A stretch of 64,000 nt of DNA from Macrostomum hystrix (taxonomy: Eukaryota > Platyhelminthes > Macrostomidae), in NCBI GenBank assembly GCA_950097015.1, contig CATNEN010000001.1, forward strand, positions 25,287,001 through 25,351,000, read 5' to 3'. The notes below the pieces were generated by a model. It was not told where the DNA came from, made no database searches, and was given only the letters and a program-made list of their open reading frames with translations. Shown here in pieces: positions 36,001 to 49,070 of the stretch. Both the position numbers and the translations under genes were made by a program. Positions within the stretch are counted from its first letter, which is position 1. Each line of letters begins with the position of its first letter.

Positions 36001-39000
36001 GATGACACTCCAAGGAGAAGGCCTCTATAAGGAGAGTTAGTTTCAGTTTTGGCATGACAGACATCTGGGGGTTGTTTATGCGCTGCTGCTTACGCACTCA
36101 GCAGTGCTGCAACCGCAGTGAATAATTGAATTCAGTTCAAAATCGACGGCCATTGCATGACAACTAACAGGAACAAATAAACTTATCTACCACAGAACGA
36201 TGTTCCATATATTCGATGCTTGCAGAAATTAGCACATTGTATAGTGACACGGTCTTTGAATTAATCTATTTCCCATTGCAGCTCTTCAGCATAGACAACT
36301 GCATCGAGGACTGGCGCATTGCCATAACGACGCGTCGACTGACGCAGATGCTACTGGAGGTTGTCGTCTGCTCCATTCACCCGGTGCCCAACGACCTGAC
36401 CTTCTCCTGGACCACCTACGTGCCGCACGACAAGAAGACTCGCACGGAGAATGTACCTATCGACCTGTTCCTGTCGCTGCCAATGTTCCTGAGGCTCTAC
36501 CTCATCTTCCGGGTGATGCTGTTGCACTCGAAGCTCTTCACGGACGCCAGTTCACGGAGCATTGGCGCGCTGAACAGGATCTCATTCAACACTCGATTCG
36601 TGCTCAAGACGCTGATGACAATGTTTCCCGGGACAGTCCTGCTCGTGTTCATCTTGTCGCTGTGGATCACAGCCAGTTGGTTGATGAGAGCTTGCGAGAG
36701 GTTCGGCAATCTTTGATTGGATATATTTTTTTAAAACATGATTGTGTAAAATGGGTTACAGAACTAGCTGGGGTTGGTGTGACTGCATTTAACAGCTGGA
36801 AGCAATGCATAGTTAAGTGTCTTGCTTAAGGACACAAATTGTTCCAGTGGAGTCAGGAATCGAACCCCCGACCTTCAAGTCGTGAGTCAGATGCTCTAAT
36901 CACAAGGCTACAGCCCCCTTTGTCATTAAATAGGCTGAATATGAAGTGCTTATCATCATTTTCTCCGTTCCAGTTACCACGACGCCCTTCACGGCAACAT
37001 TCTAAACTCTATGTGGCTCATCTCCATCACCTTCCTGAGCATTGGCTATGGTGACATTGTGCCGAACACATACTGCGGGAGAGGCATTTCCATTGCAACA
37101 GGCGTGATGGTAAGTCAGTTAAAATAAATAAACAATAAAAAACTCTGATTAGGGAAATCTGCGAAGAATGTTTCGTGGCTCAAGCTGATCCTACGCGTTC
37201 GTCCACCAATGCAAAGTAAGAGCAGTGCAAAATGAGCAATAGTTTGACCACATGTCAACTGTCTAAACTAAAGGGGGTATGGCTCAGCAGATATTCTGTG
37301 CAAGCAGATTCCCCCCCAATGCCTCTCTGTTTGCAAGGCCAGATTGCATTGCACAGGCCGGCCATAGGTAGGAACATGCGCCCTCGCAGTAACACGCACT
37401 TGTCAAAGGCAATCGACAGGGGAAAAGGGGATCTAATTGGAGGGATTAGATCGATATTGGTAGACCCGCGCGGATACTGCAGTTCTCGGAAAGGGGAGAC
37501 AAATGCAGAGCGGATCTTAGGCACAGATCAGCGCCATGCACAAACAGTTGCTGGGCCACTTCAAAACTGGTCCAGGAAAATCTGCCAATTCGATCGTTTG
37601 ACTTTCATTCTCTGGATTTTCTCCAGCAGTGTACGTTCGTTAGTGGCAAACACTGTGAGGAGTTTGCTTTGCTGGGCCAATTGGCCGACAAATTGCCGCG
37701 ACTGGCAGCCGAAATCTCACTTCCCAAATACTGAGCCTCATCCCAGTTCACTGCTCGACACTTGGCTCTCATGTGTATGAGGGCTGGTCTTGTTTGTCTG
37801 GCCTATCTCCGCAGTATACCTCCCAGCAAAACTGGAGGGCGGAGGTGGGGTTGGCTGCGCGAGCTGGCAAATACTCGGCTCGCGAGGTGAGGGCAAATAA
37901 TCAGAGGGGCTTGCGGGATAAAGAACGATGGCCTTTCTGGGCTGAGGGCGCGCGTGTTCGTTGGCTTTCTCTCTCGCCTCCATCCCGCTTGTGCCTTCTT
38001 CCAATTCAGAGTCAAGGATCAGAAAAGAACTGGAGGGTAGAACAGTGGAAGCCACACCCGGAGCCGCCTCTGGTCGGGATTTAGGCCCTCAACTCTGGGG
38101 CCGATATGATAAGCCACTCAAACAACTCCCAACCACACCCCGCCTCCCGGTTAGCAGCTTGCGAAAACCCGACTCTCAGCGGGAGAGGTCACGCCCGAGT
38201 TCTCGACCAGCTCACCTCTGGAGCAGAGGTTTGCTTGCCCCCCACCCCCGACTCATCGATTTTCGGTCGAAATCTGTTCTACGCGAAAAATAGAACTGTC
38301 CGAGCATGAAATCCGATAGTGCATTTTATCCGCCGTTTCACCTCGGCGATGGAGCCTCTTAAATGCCAGACACCCCAACAAAACAGCTTTCTATCTGGCT
38401 AAATGCACTGAACTAACGCTTGCTTAACAGTCTCAAGAGGCACATTAATCCCCAGTCTCTGAAGTCCAGCCCAGCAAGCTAAAAAAGAGATCTAGGGAGA
38501 GCTTAGTCCTCCCTAGTTCAATGAGCGCAGGTTCTGGGGAAGGGAATTTTCATTTTTGCTGCTGAGCAGAAGTGAGTAGATCAGGGGATTGGTAAAAAGA
38601 GATTTTTTCACTACCCAGCCCTCAAGTGCACTTCCAGCTGCAGCTGGCTGCTCATGCATTCATGGGCGGGGTACAGTTCCCGGCAATCAAATGACAACCT
38701 GAGCTACTCAATTGGGCACTTAAGGAATCTCCGAATCGCTATAGTCTATCAAGGACAACCGCTTCGAGAAGATCTTCACAATGGGAATCATTTTGACAGG
38801 CACAATAAGGAGGCTGCAGACTATCTGTCTCGAACCACTGTTATCTCTTCAAATTCCATGGCCCAATATTTGATTTCAGCCGCTCTCCTTCATCAAAGAC
38901 TTTTGTGTTGCTCGCCGATCCCAAAAGCAGATCCTAGCACAATGGGGAAATTGCTTATTATCGCGCTTTCCATCCTAGCCAGTCTCTAATTCCAAACGCT

Positions 39001-42000
39001 GGCTTTGCTTATCATTTCGCCATCAGAATGTCAGGTATAAGCGTATTATCGATGCATTTTCTTGGCAATATCGATGAGCTCTCAGGCAGAATGACTGAGA
39101 CTATTTGGCGCGTAGAAGTGTAATTCGAATCCCATGAAGACAGACGCCGTGAATGAGGCGGAGCATCTCCAGGGATCTGTCGATCCTTACTGGCTCGATT
39201 TCATCGGACTTCGATCAGCTAAGATGAGACTGCTCAGAGAAACACATAGAATGGGCTGATCTTTTATGTTCTCAGTTGACAAGGCCACTGAGCTCATCTG
39301 GCATTCTTGCAGAATGCGAGTTTTAAATAATAGGTCCAGAAGATGCTAACGAGATGACAATGAAAGGCGAATCCGCTAATGCCGCTAATGACAGCGTCAA
39401 AGCGCTAATTAGTGAGGCTGCTGCTGCTGCTGCCTAAGATCGTTCTGCTGGTTAATTTTTTGCTTCTAAAAATAGTTTTGTCGAGTGGCGCTTAAATCAC
39501 AGCTCGTACGTGTAATCATATTTGGAGGGCTGTGGGCCCTTGGTGCGAAATGCGAACGAGTTAGACACTTATCTCCATGAGCTATCCACGATAGTGTTAC
39601 TATTATTCGATGTAGCATTGGCCTATTGTGAGACCGTGGTAAATCTTCGCGATTAGTTCCTCTTAGACTCGGAATTAATTTTTGACTCTCTGACGTGCGT
39701 CCTGCGGGAATGCATGGAATTTTCTATTTTTTAATATTTTTTTCTTAAACTCATCTATAATTGGGCGATTAATGATGTTTTGCCGCCGAACCAGTGCTGA
39801 ATTTCTCTAATTAGACTTAGAAAAACTTCGCAAAAATATTCCACTCCTGAGCTCAGAATTCTGAGCTCAGTTTTTTTTTCGAGCACCTTCTGATTGACGC
39901 TGCCACTCTGCTGAACTTTTTTACCTGTTTCAATACCGAATTCGAACTAATAATTAGCTATATAATAAATCCTTAGTACTATATGAATGATCTATGGATG
40001 ACAGACACTCTAAAACTGTAGACTTGGGTCTGTTTTCAAAGTGAGACCAATGTCTACTTAGTGCGCCTGATGTTGCAGCTCCGAGTTGCTGAATATTTAA
40101 TGGCCGAATCGTTTCTGTCGCTTCTCAATCATAAAAGCGCGGCATTCCGCTGAGGTTGCTGTCAGACGAACAAGGTGAGAGTGAAGGGTAGAGCTCACGA
40201 TGGACTCATTCTCATCATCAGCTGAGTCGATAACGTGGCCTTGCCCTTCGCATCCCCAGAGATCCATCACGCAACGAGCCTCCCTCCATCTAAGAACCAC
40301 TCGCGCCTTCGACGCATTGAAAACCAGAGGGCTCTCCTTGACCTCATATTGCTGAGCGAGCAGCGGGGCTATCGGCTTACAATGGCGTCGGGCGTTGGCA
40401 GGCGCTCTCATGCGTGCGGAATCGCTGGACACAGGGGCGGAGCTACATACTGCAGGTGCTCCGCCTCGCGTGCATTTTGCGAGGCGACGCAGAAAGAAAT
40501 GAGCAAGGAAGGGGAGGAAGAGAGGGAGGAGTGGCGCTGGGAAAAAATGGCCGGACCGCACGGGAGTATGGGGATTCTGTCGCTACAGCCCTGCTCATTA
40601 CACTGCTCAATTTCAGGGCTCGTCGTGCACCGCTCTAGTCGTGGCCGTGTTCGCCCGCAAATTGGAGCTCTCCCGAGCCGAGAAGCATGTGCACAACTTC
40701 ATGATGGACACGGCGCTAACGAAGCGGGTAAGAGAGGCCTGATGTCAGCGCCATCAATTCAGGGCTCATTTAGTTAGATCGTGTAGTTAGTCCGCCATCG
40801 CCTTGGGCCTGATGTAATGAACTTCTGACAGGAAACAGGGAGCTCGCTGCCGATTGGTCAGAGATTCGTGCTCTCTGACTGAGGGGTCGGGAGTTCGCAT
40901 CTCAGCTAGGGGAAGCAAATTTTGCTGCTTAGCAAGACCCTTAATTCGCTAGTGGTCATGAAGTCACACCGAATCTCCCATGCAGCTAAAGAACTCGGCT
41001 GCAAATGTACTACGCGAGACCTGGCTGATCTACAAGTACACCAAGCTGGTTAAGCGGGTCAACCCGTCCAAGGTGCGCACCCATCAGAGAAAGTTCCTGC
41101 ACGCCATTCACAGGTGAGAAAGTGTCTTATTGGTATTGAATTATTCTCGGATAAAATTTTGCTGAAAGTCATAGACAATGGTTCCGTTATTCTCTCGCGT
41201 TCTGCAGCCTGCGCAAGGTGAAGCGCGACCAGCGCAAACTGATGGACAACGCCAACACCTTGGTGGATCTGGCGAAGGTGAGTGTCCGTGCCGTGCTGTT
41301 CTTGTTTTGGCCGAGTTTTGCCAAACTTTTCAAAGCATCTCCTTTGTACTTACTTGCTAGTAGAACTTACAATTACAGCTTGTGCATTGTGGTGTACAAA
41401 AAAGCCGCGATTGTAGGGTTAATCACATTGATACTGAAACAATCGTGAAATATTTTCTATCACTTGACACTTTAGGTGTGAAAAAAGGAAATCGAAAATG
41501 AAATTGTAACTTTAAAATAATCTGAAAAGTAACTGGACAGACAGAAAACCGAAATCTATACTCGCGTTTTCAGTAAAACAAACAACTTTAGGTACCTTCA
41601 GCATTCCATTGTCAGCTGTTCCGCCTCCGTCAGTTTCCGTACTTTTTTCTTTCAAAACAGTCACTTTAATGAGTCTATGAGTCAGTCGAGTGCAAAGGCT
41701 CCATTTTTTTCTACAATAATTTTGCCAGTATTAAGTAACCTGCGCTGCTTTTTTCAGACAAGTCATTCAGTTATTTTTTTATTAGAATTCTACGTACGAC
41801 CTGGCATACTTGTGCTTCTCTGTGCTAAAACAATCGCCTGTGATTGTACTTACTTCGGTGCACTGACACGGAAGTGCACTTTCTACTTTGTACTTTAAGC
41901 TTTCTTTGCACTGCTTTTATCTGTTTCTTTTGCAATCAGATTATGAACTTGAGGTAAAAATATTTGAAAATGCGAATGAAAATGAGAATGCTTTGAAAAC

Positions 42001-45000
42001 TGAATTCTCGTAGTTGGATTAAAAAACATTTGTGAATAACAAATTGACAGCTTTTCACCAGGGAGTTGTTGACCAGCTCCTGTACTTTCTAAGATTCCTC
42101 TTTCATTGCCACACAATTATCATGTTCCTCTCAGCACCAGCGAAAATTAAATTAAATGTGAATATGTTTAAGAGATTTTCAGGGCATGTGCATGAGGGAC
42201 TAAACTCAAAATAGGTTGTCAGCGCTATTGATAAGACATACGGTGATTTCTTTTGTTTAATAAGCTCACCTGATTTTGTATTTTTAATAATTCTTCTCCT
42301 CGCATTTTCTCTTCCGCCTCTAGACCAATCATGATGCTTTAATTAAGCAGCCAAGGGCGTACATTTCCAAGCCACTGGCAGTGTACAGTCAGGTAGCCAC
42401 CTCGATCTGAACTCCCAATATACAGATTGAAACCGTCGCAAAACTCTCACCTGTTCTCTCACCTCAACTCATTAATCTGATTTTCACATGTACAAGTGTG
42501 ACAGTCATGTCCACAATTATTTTTCGCTCGGCACAGTGAAAGTAACAAGCGTGTCGCATTTGTCCCAGTGTGTTCGCTTACTGAATTAGTCCTAAGCCTT
42601 ATACTTTATGACAGCACAGTTACGCTATTGAATTTTTATTAAAAAAATTGATGTCATTAGTACTCACCCATAGTTATTCAATACTGTACTTTCCGTTAAA
42701 ATTTTCGGTTTAGCCTAACAACGAAGTCTGTTTAGTCTGAGCATGTAGCAGTGGCTCCAGTTACCGGGAGTATGAACTCAAACTAGCTAGCTATGATGCT
42801 GGGCACTCATTTGCGCACTTGGGTAGACACTATAGGGTATTCCAGTGAGAACAGTGAGAGCAGTGGGAGCAGTGAGAATAGTGAGAACAGTGATAACAGT
42901 TAAAACAGTGAGAGCAGTGAGAACAGTGAGAACAGTGAGAGCAGTGAGAAAATAGAGAACAGTGAGAACAGTGAGAACATGGACAACAGTGAGAACAGTG
43001 AGAGTAGTGAGAAAATAGAGAACAGTGAGAACAGTGAGAACATGGACAACAGTGAGAACAGTGAGAGCAGTGAGAAAATAGAGAACAGTGAGAACAGTGA
43101 GAACATGGAGAACATGGACAACAGTGAGAACAGTGAGAGTAGTGAGAGCAGTGAGAACAGTTAAAACAGTGAGAGCAGTGAGAACAGTGGGAACATGGAG
43201 AACATGGAGAACAGTAGAACAGTGAGAGCATGGAGAACAGTGAGAACAGTGAGAACAGTGAGAACAGTGAGAACATGGAGAACAGTGAGAACAGTGAGAG
43301 CAGTGGGAGCAGTGAGAATAGTGAGAGCAGTGAGAGCAGTGAGAACAGTGAGAACAGTGAGAACAGTGAGAACAGTGAGAACAGTGAGAGCAGTGGGAGC
43401 AGTGAGAATAGTGAGAGCAGTGAGAGCAGTGAGAACAGTGAGAACAGTGAGAACAGTGAGAGCAGTGAGAGCAGTGAGAACAGTGAGAACAGTGAGAACA
43501 GTGAGAACAGTGAGAGCAGTGAGAGCAGTGAGAACAGTGAGAACAGTGAGAACAGTGAGAACAGTGAGAGCAGTGAGAGCAGTGAGAGCAGTGAGAGCAG
43601 TGAGAACAGTGAGAACAGTGAGAACAGTGAGAACAGTGAGAACAGTGAGAACAGTGAGAACAGTGAGAACAGTGAGAGCAGTGAGAGCAGTGAGAACAGT
43701 GAGAACAGTGAGAACAGTGAGAACAGTGAGAACAGTGAGAACAGTGAGAACAGTGAGAACAGTGAGAACAGTGAGAACAGTGAGAGCAGTGAGAGCAGTG
43801 AGAACAGTGAGAACAGTAAGAACAGTGAGAGCAGTGAGAGCAGTGAGAGCAGTGAGAACAGTGAGAACAGTGAGAACATAACTGTGATGGTAGAACACTG
43901 AGGCACTCTCAGGGTAGAACACTGAGGCACTGTGAGGGTAGAACACTGAGGCACTGTGAGGGTAGAACACTGAGGCACTGTGAGGGTAGAACACTGAGGC
44001 ACTGTCAGGGTAGAACACTGAGGCACTGTGAGGGTAGAACACTGAGGCACTGTGAGGGTAGAACACTGAGGCTCTGTGAGGGTAGAACACTGAGGCTCTG
44101 TGAGGGTAGAACACTGAGGCACTGTCAAGGGTAGAACACTGAGGCTCTGTCAGGGTAGAACACTGAGGCACTGTGAGGGTAGAACACTGAGGCTCTGTCA
44201 GGGTAGAACACTGAGGCACTGTCAGGGTAGAACACTGAGGCACTGTCAGGGTAGAACACTGAGGCTCTGTCAGGGTAGAACACTGAGGCACTGTCAAGGG
44301 TAGAACACTGAGGCTCTGTGAGGGTAGAACACTGAGGCACTGTGAGGGTAGAACACTGAGGCTCTGTCAGGGTAGAACACTGAGGCACTGTCAAGGGTAG
44401 AACACTGAGGCTCTGTGAGGGTAGAACACTGAGGCACTGTGAGGGTAGAACACTGAGGCACTGTCAAGGGTAGAACACTGAGGCTCTGTGAGGGTAGAAC
44501 ACTGAGGCACTGTCAAGGGTAGAACACTGAGGCTCTGTCAGGGTAGAACACTGAGGCACTGTCAAGGGTAGAACACTGAGGCACTCAGGGTAGAACACTG
44601 AGGCACTGTGAGGGTAGAACACTGAGGCTCTGTCAGGGTAGAACACTGAGGCACTGTGAGGGTAGAACACTGAGGCACTGTCAAGGGTAGAACACTGAGG
44701 CTCTGTGAGGGTAGAACACTGAGGCTCTGTCAGGGTAGAACACTGAGGCTCTGTCAGGGTAGAACACTGAGGCTCTGTCAGGGTAGAACACTGAGGCTCT
44801 GTCAGGGTAGAACAAGCTTATTGCAACTCATATGCTCTTCGCAATTTCTGTATATTTTCTTTCCACTCTCTGGCTATAGCCCAAATACTTACTACACAGC
44901 TGCACTATGTTAATTTATTTTTGCTTATTTGTATCTGTCTGTGTACTCGCTATTATCTAGCAATATAATTGACTAGCCTTGGCAATCAATGCGACACAGT

Positions 45001-47783
45001 CTGTCAGATGCTGTGTACATTTAGTTAACTTGTCAATCATAGTAAGCACGCTTGTGTCTAATCAATAGTAGTTCAGTAACAGACTGAATTGCAGTGTCCA
45101 GTCCTAAGACAGGCTGATAACATTGCTATGTCAAGCAGAACCAAAAAATAGTCTAACTTCACTGACTCATAGGCTGTTAAGGTGACTGTTGTTTATCTGT
45201 TACTTTTCAATACTTCATTTTAAATCGAGTTTTAAATGGCAAAGTGACTTTAAGTGCATCTCGAGTCATTTAGAGCAATTTGACAATGATCCCTTGCTTC
45301 TGAGGCTGAGGCCGTGCTATCCAATTTCTGGCTATAACTGCTCAAATCACTAAAAGCACAATGTCACAGGAGAGAGACTATTTTCTGGTTTCGTTTGATG
45401 CTGAAACTATTTCCGAAAGCTGATTGGAAGAAATGTAATATAAATTGAGTGTCTCACACACCTGTGTGAGTGTGTGCTCAAGAGTCAGCGGAATGGGCAG
45501 AATTGCCTCTCGCTGGCTAGGGTGTCTCGTATCAGCAAATGATGGGCGAGTGATGTGAGTGCGTCTGCTTTCTCATAATTTCCGCAATGGTTGCCGATCT
45601 ATAAAATAGTTTTCGAAGCTGCCCCTCGCTCTGTTAATCAGTTTGAGTGCGCTCAAGATGCTAATCTTTAGTTTTGCCTTGCATTTCTTTCATACACTGT
45701 GGTTGGCTTCGTTTAGTTCTACTAATCCAGCTTGTTTTGACGAAACGGGAGATTTTACTTCGTCAGAGTCTCTGGGCTTTTAATCCATTTGGTTGGCGCA
45801 ATTAGCTGAGTGGACTCAAAGCAGCAGCGGCGCTATTCTCAATCATAGTGATGCATTTCTAGCTATAAGCCTACTCGGCAGCAGCAAGCAGTACTGCTGC
45901 ACACTCTGGTTGCTGTGCTATAGTCTTCAAACCGTAGTACCGAAGTCATTGTGTTTAAGTTCGCCCTAATCGCATTGATTTGCCTCGCAATAAACTGTGT
46001 TGCAGTAGTTTAGTACCACATTATAATGTTAGTTGATTACGGTCTTAAATTTTGCTTTAACTAATACTTTTTGTTCATTGAAATTTTGTAAACCTGATTT
46101 AATTTCTGCTTAGTAACATAACATGATTGCTTGATATCTTGGTGAGATTCGGTATTCTAACCTATGCACTTGACATATTTTAATGCGTTTAAGCGGTGGT
46201 GATTCACGTTTTACACTGTAGCCACTAGTTAATAGTACAGCTTCATCTCTACAAAAGGCATATTTAAGAAAATTTGAAGGAAAATTAGTTTGTCGAATTG
46301 GGTAAAAAAATCGAAAGGTATTTTTGTCGAGTTTTCCATGTGTTTAGGACTATGACACGAGCATAACCGTGCGTTTGATTTTAAACGACCCAAAATACAA
46401 TAAATTCTGATGTATAGCTCCAACAATGAGCCCGTGCATGACATCGGCCCGCAGACTCAGTCGGATATCTACGGAACAGTGCAAGCAATGCACCATGAGC
46501 AGGACTGCCTGCGAGAGCGCATGGACAAGATCGAGGACTACTTGATGATGCTGCAGGTATGCTCAGCAATCAACCCCTGCATGTTATCCAGATTAGGCCT
46601 AGCAGATCTTCATCTGTCATGCTTTATTGGATTGCTAAGATGAATCAGTCTCGGTGACTTCCTGAGTAAATGCGAAGACTGCGAATAATATTCTCCCCTC
46701 AATGGCCCTAGTTGGTCGTTCTCTAAGGAGGGTGGCTCCTGGCACCGCAGGAGCCACTACTTCACTTTGTCTCCCACTCCCCCTTTTGGCAATTAGCCAG
46801 CCAATCGATTGATGTCAGTGGCTGGTAACTCGATCAAAAGTGCCCCCAGTTAAGCCAGACTTACCGTGGCGAAAGTGTAAAGTGTCAGATTCTCTGCGCG
46901 TAAGACGCTTCTAATTAAACTGAAGTCTTTGTTGTCTTTGAATAATTTGAGAGTCCAAGAACTAATATGGAATTGATTTGCATTCTGTTGTGGACGAAAT
47001 CGCCACGGCCTTGACAAGACAAAGAGATTTTGACATGCAGCAATGCAGCAACAAGGCCGTTCAACGTCAAGTGCGTTCGCACTCTAGAGGCACTCAAAAG
47101 ATCAGAAAAGAGAAGAAACTCAGAGATAAGCCAATCTCGCGACCTAAATTTCAGAGCTCAGAGCGAGTGGAATTAGCGCATTGTGCTGAGCGCATCTTGC
47201 CAGTCAGGCGTGGCCGAAAATAGGGCGCTGTGGATGGCCACCCCTGATTGCAGCTCCCAGCCATATAATCCCATCACTGCCGCAGTCGACTAAGTGAATG
47301 TAATTTTAGAATCGGAGCAGTCTATGCAGGCAAATCCGAAATTGCGAGCAGTGACAAAATGCTGAGCACGCATCGATGCGCGCAACTCGAGTGGCTCGCT
47401 GCTCAAAAGTGAACAGGCGCCGGGACGTCAGGAAATTAGAGCACAATTTTCTCTCTTTAACGAAAAATAGAAAAAATCTTTACCTGATTAAAAAATATCG
47501 ACTTTGATTTCCCAAGGGAGGTGATTTAGTTGCATTTCAAATATCCGTATTTTGGTGACGTTGACCGAAAACTGACTGAGACTGAGAACTCAATACTGTA
47601 CTGACTAACAACTTGACAATGCTTCATCTGTCTCAACCCTTTCAGCAACAGATGCTGAACCTGCCCAGACTGCTGAGAGATACAACCAGCGGCTCCCAGC
47701 AGCAGCAGCAGCAGCAGCATCACCCGCCGACAAGGAGGAACATTCTCGCCAACGCTTCATTCAATCAAACTTTCGGTCACTAA
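30062..47783 (+). CDS. KCNN: Small-conductance Ca2+-activated K+ channel (SK/KCNN)
   Basis: Nine exons: 30062-31384, 34702-34797, 36282-36700, 36974-37109, 40617-40727, 40986-41113, 41208-41277, 46455-46556, 47646-47783; phases agree and give about 840 residues. It is a plasma-membrane K+ channel opened by Ca2+-calmodulin. The N-terminus (about 400 residues) is long and low-complexity with polyQ near residue 40 and an 11-His run near 258. [22 protein letters not shown] leads into S1; exon 2 is S2; exon 3 holds S3-S5 ([25 protein letters not shown]). Exon 4 has the pore with SIGYGD. Exon 5 has S6 ([15 protein letters not shown]). Exons 6-7 form the calmodulin-binding domain ([25 protein letters not shown]). 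Exon 8 is coiled coil. Exon 9 encodes a seven-Gln run and ends FNQTFGH. The ATG at 30062 has a strong context (GGACCATGG) and is the first in the open frame. The CERYHD motif before the pore reads CESYHD at the junction. Confidence 0.95.
31495..31810 (+). repeat. SINE family A copy with inverted head pair
   Basis: The body from 31516 (ATTTATTTGGGGCGCAGC, then GAGAGTGTACACTGCCTGA) matches the complete SINE at 63591-63956, but the head is truncated. At 31733-31805 two copies of the tRNA-like head (GGTCGGTGGCAGAGC and its reverse complement) face each other. It is in intron 1 of the SK gene. Confidence 0.75.
31811..32955. other. SK intron 1, left part
   Basis: Single-copy sequence without a recognisable exon or repeat. 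Confidence 0.5.
32960..33905. repeat. Minisatellite, 16-bp unit with 112-bp higher-order period
   Basis: Copies of GTACGTAGGTAAGCAA. The variant GTATGTAGTTAAGCAA marks blocks of seven units, so a 112-bp block is repeated several times. It is in SK intron 1. The minus-strand LAYLRTCLP frames are artefacts. Confidence 0.97.
33910..34701. other. SK intron 1, right part
   Basis: No repeat or additional exon recognised before the acceptor TTCCCAG at 34695-34701. Confidence 0.5.
34798..36281. other. SK intron 2
   Basis: Single-copy. A 114-codon open frame at 35566-35910 (plus) has no recognisable domain and I do not call it a gene. Confidence 0.5.
36740..36917 (-). repeat. SINE family B copy in SK intron 3
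   Basis: On the minus strand: GGCTGTAGCCTTGTGATTAGA, box B GGGGGTTCGATTCC and ACTTAACTATGCATTG. It nearly fills the 273-bp intron between the S5 exon and the pore exon. Confidence 0.85.
37110..40616. other. SK intron 4
   Basis: 3.5 kb of single-copy DNA. A 182-codon frame at 37232-37780 and others on both strands show no domain. Nothing else supported. Confidence 0.5.
40850..40945 (+). repeat. tRNA-like SINE fragment in SK intron 5
   Basis: TTGGTCAGAGATTCGTGCTC followed by a box-B-like GGGAGTTCGCATCTC and a GCAAGACCCTTAATTC stretch, which resembles the family B layout. Strongly diverged, so the call is weak. Confidence 0.4.
41278..42835. other. SK intron 7, left part
   Basis: AT-rich, no exon or repeat recognised. 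Confidence 0.5.
42840..43885. repeat. Minisatellite, 9-bp unit (GAGAACAGT)n
   Basis: More than 100 copies of GAGAACAGT/GAGAGCAGT. In the left third longer blocks with GAACATGGACAACAGTGAG and AAAATAGAG recur. It is in SK intron 7. Confidence 0.97.
43890..44815. repeat. Minisatellite, 23/24-bp unit
   Basis: About 40 copies of GGTAGAACACTGAGGCACTG plus TGA, TCA or TCAAG, alternating between GCACTG and GCTCTG. It abuts the 9-bp array directly. Confidence 0.97.
44816..46454. other. SK intron 7, right part
   Basis: AT-rich single-copy sequence apart from a SINE fragment at about 45462-45560. Confidence 0.5.
45462..45560 (+). repeat. SINE family A fragment
   Basis: CACACCTGTGTGAGTGTGTG, AGTCAGCGGAATGGGCAGAA and CCTCTCGCTGGCT match the 3' half of the complete SINE at 63591-63956. 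The head is absent. Confidence 0.65.
46557..47645. other. SK intron 8
   Basis: Single-copy, no further feature recognised. The acceptor is CTTTCAG at 47639-47645. Confidence 0.5.
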
Positions 47784-48885
47784 GCTATCCCTGTCCCTGA
47801 ATTGCTTGTCATCCCAGCCCTCACTGTCCGCTCAGCATGAAAGTGTGAAATCCCAGTGTGTCACTCTCAAGTCCTACAGACAATTTATACGTAAATTTGG
47901 GTCTTCACTTTCATTTTTCGCATATACTTTCGTGTTCTTTAGAATGCAGTTTCACTTGTCACATCTGTACTTTTCGACTCGAAATTATTGAGTAGTCGAT
48001 TGTGAAGCATGAAATGCCAGCCATGATTCCGATAAGTCAATCTGCTCAATTTTTGGTGAAGGAGCTGTGGAAAAAAACAACCTTTGTTCCCTAATTTTTT
48101 ATTGTGCAAGGTAACACAATTGCGATGTGAGATGGTTGTTAAGGTGAAAATTAATACTAATCTGGCGAAAACCAGTGCTCTCGTCAATGCAGCGACTAAA
48201 GTGCAGCGAGACACTCGGTAAAATAAAATCTGCAGTTCAAACGGCCCAGTCAGCACAGACATTTGCACCCTTGTTATTTTATTCAACTTTCCAGAACTGT
48301 TCAAGTTCTATATTTTAATCTAGTTAATTGTCAAGCATTCAAGCGAGACAGTCATGAAACCCATATGCGCTATGTACATACTTGAGCTTGTGACTTGAAC
48401 CAGTTTAATATCTAGAGACATTATTGAAGACAATGATATTTCCAAGGATTCTGTGAATTTCTATGACGTTTATAAGCTGTTTCTAAGCAAAAAATTTAGT
48501 TTTCATCGCTCTGATAAAAAATGTAATATTAAATTTAGTTCCCGACACCTGTTTGATGTGCACCCGACAGGTGTCGAATATTTACGCCTGTCTCATCCGC
48601 GTCAACAATTCCTTGCAGCAGGAAAATTGTTTTCACCCTTCATGCACTTTAATTAATGCTCTTTTTTATCCTCATTCCTTTCACGTGGAACATCGGTAGG
48701 CATCGGCGAGAATCAAGGGATAAAAATTAGCAAAATTATTTTTTGTCGACTCCTTTCTCTTTTTGAAACTTATCTCTCGATTGCAGGTCTCAAAAATGAA
48801 ATACCAATAGTGAAAAATCTTATTGAACAGTAAATAAACTGTGTCATACGTGGAGCTGCAAAGCTTTGAAAATACCGGACTTCTA
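47784..48885. other. SK 3' flank
   Basis: AATAAA-type hexamers occur near 48224 and 48833 (plus strand) and either could end the SK transcript. No other gene seen. Confidence 0.4.
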
Positions 48886-48889
48886 ATTG

Positions 48890-49070
48890 CTATTGTTCGC
48901 AGACGGGTTCTGGCAACCACAGGCGCATTGTCAGGCTGTGTACAATCTCACTGTGCCAGGCATTCTCTGCGCCACCGAATTGAATGTGACCTCTTGCTAC
49001 TAAATTCGAACTCAAAAACTTTGTTGCTAGAGTCAGATGAGTTATCCGCTTCACCACTCTCCCCCCTTTC
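48890..49070 (-). repeat. SINE family A copy, diverged
   Basis: Minus strand: GTGGTGAAGCGGATAACTCA (box A-like), GAGTTCGAATTTAGTAGC (box B-like), then CACAGTGAGATTGTACACAG and CCTGACAATG, paralleling the family A body. Confidence 0.65.

Noticed and set aside
37232..37780. 182-codon frame in SK intron 4
   Set aside because: No recognisable domain; overlapping frames on the opposite strand are equally open.
42830..44394. Frames of up to 432 codons in the 9-bp and 23-bp arrays
   Set aside because: Tandem repeat translations inside an SK intron.
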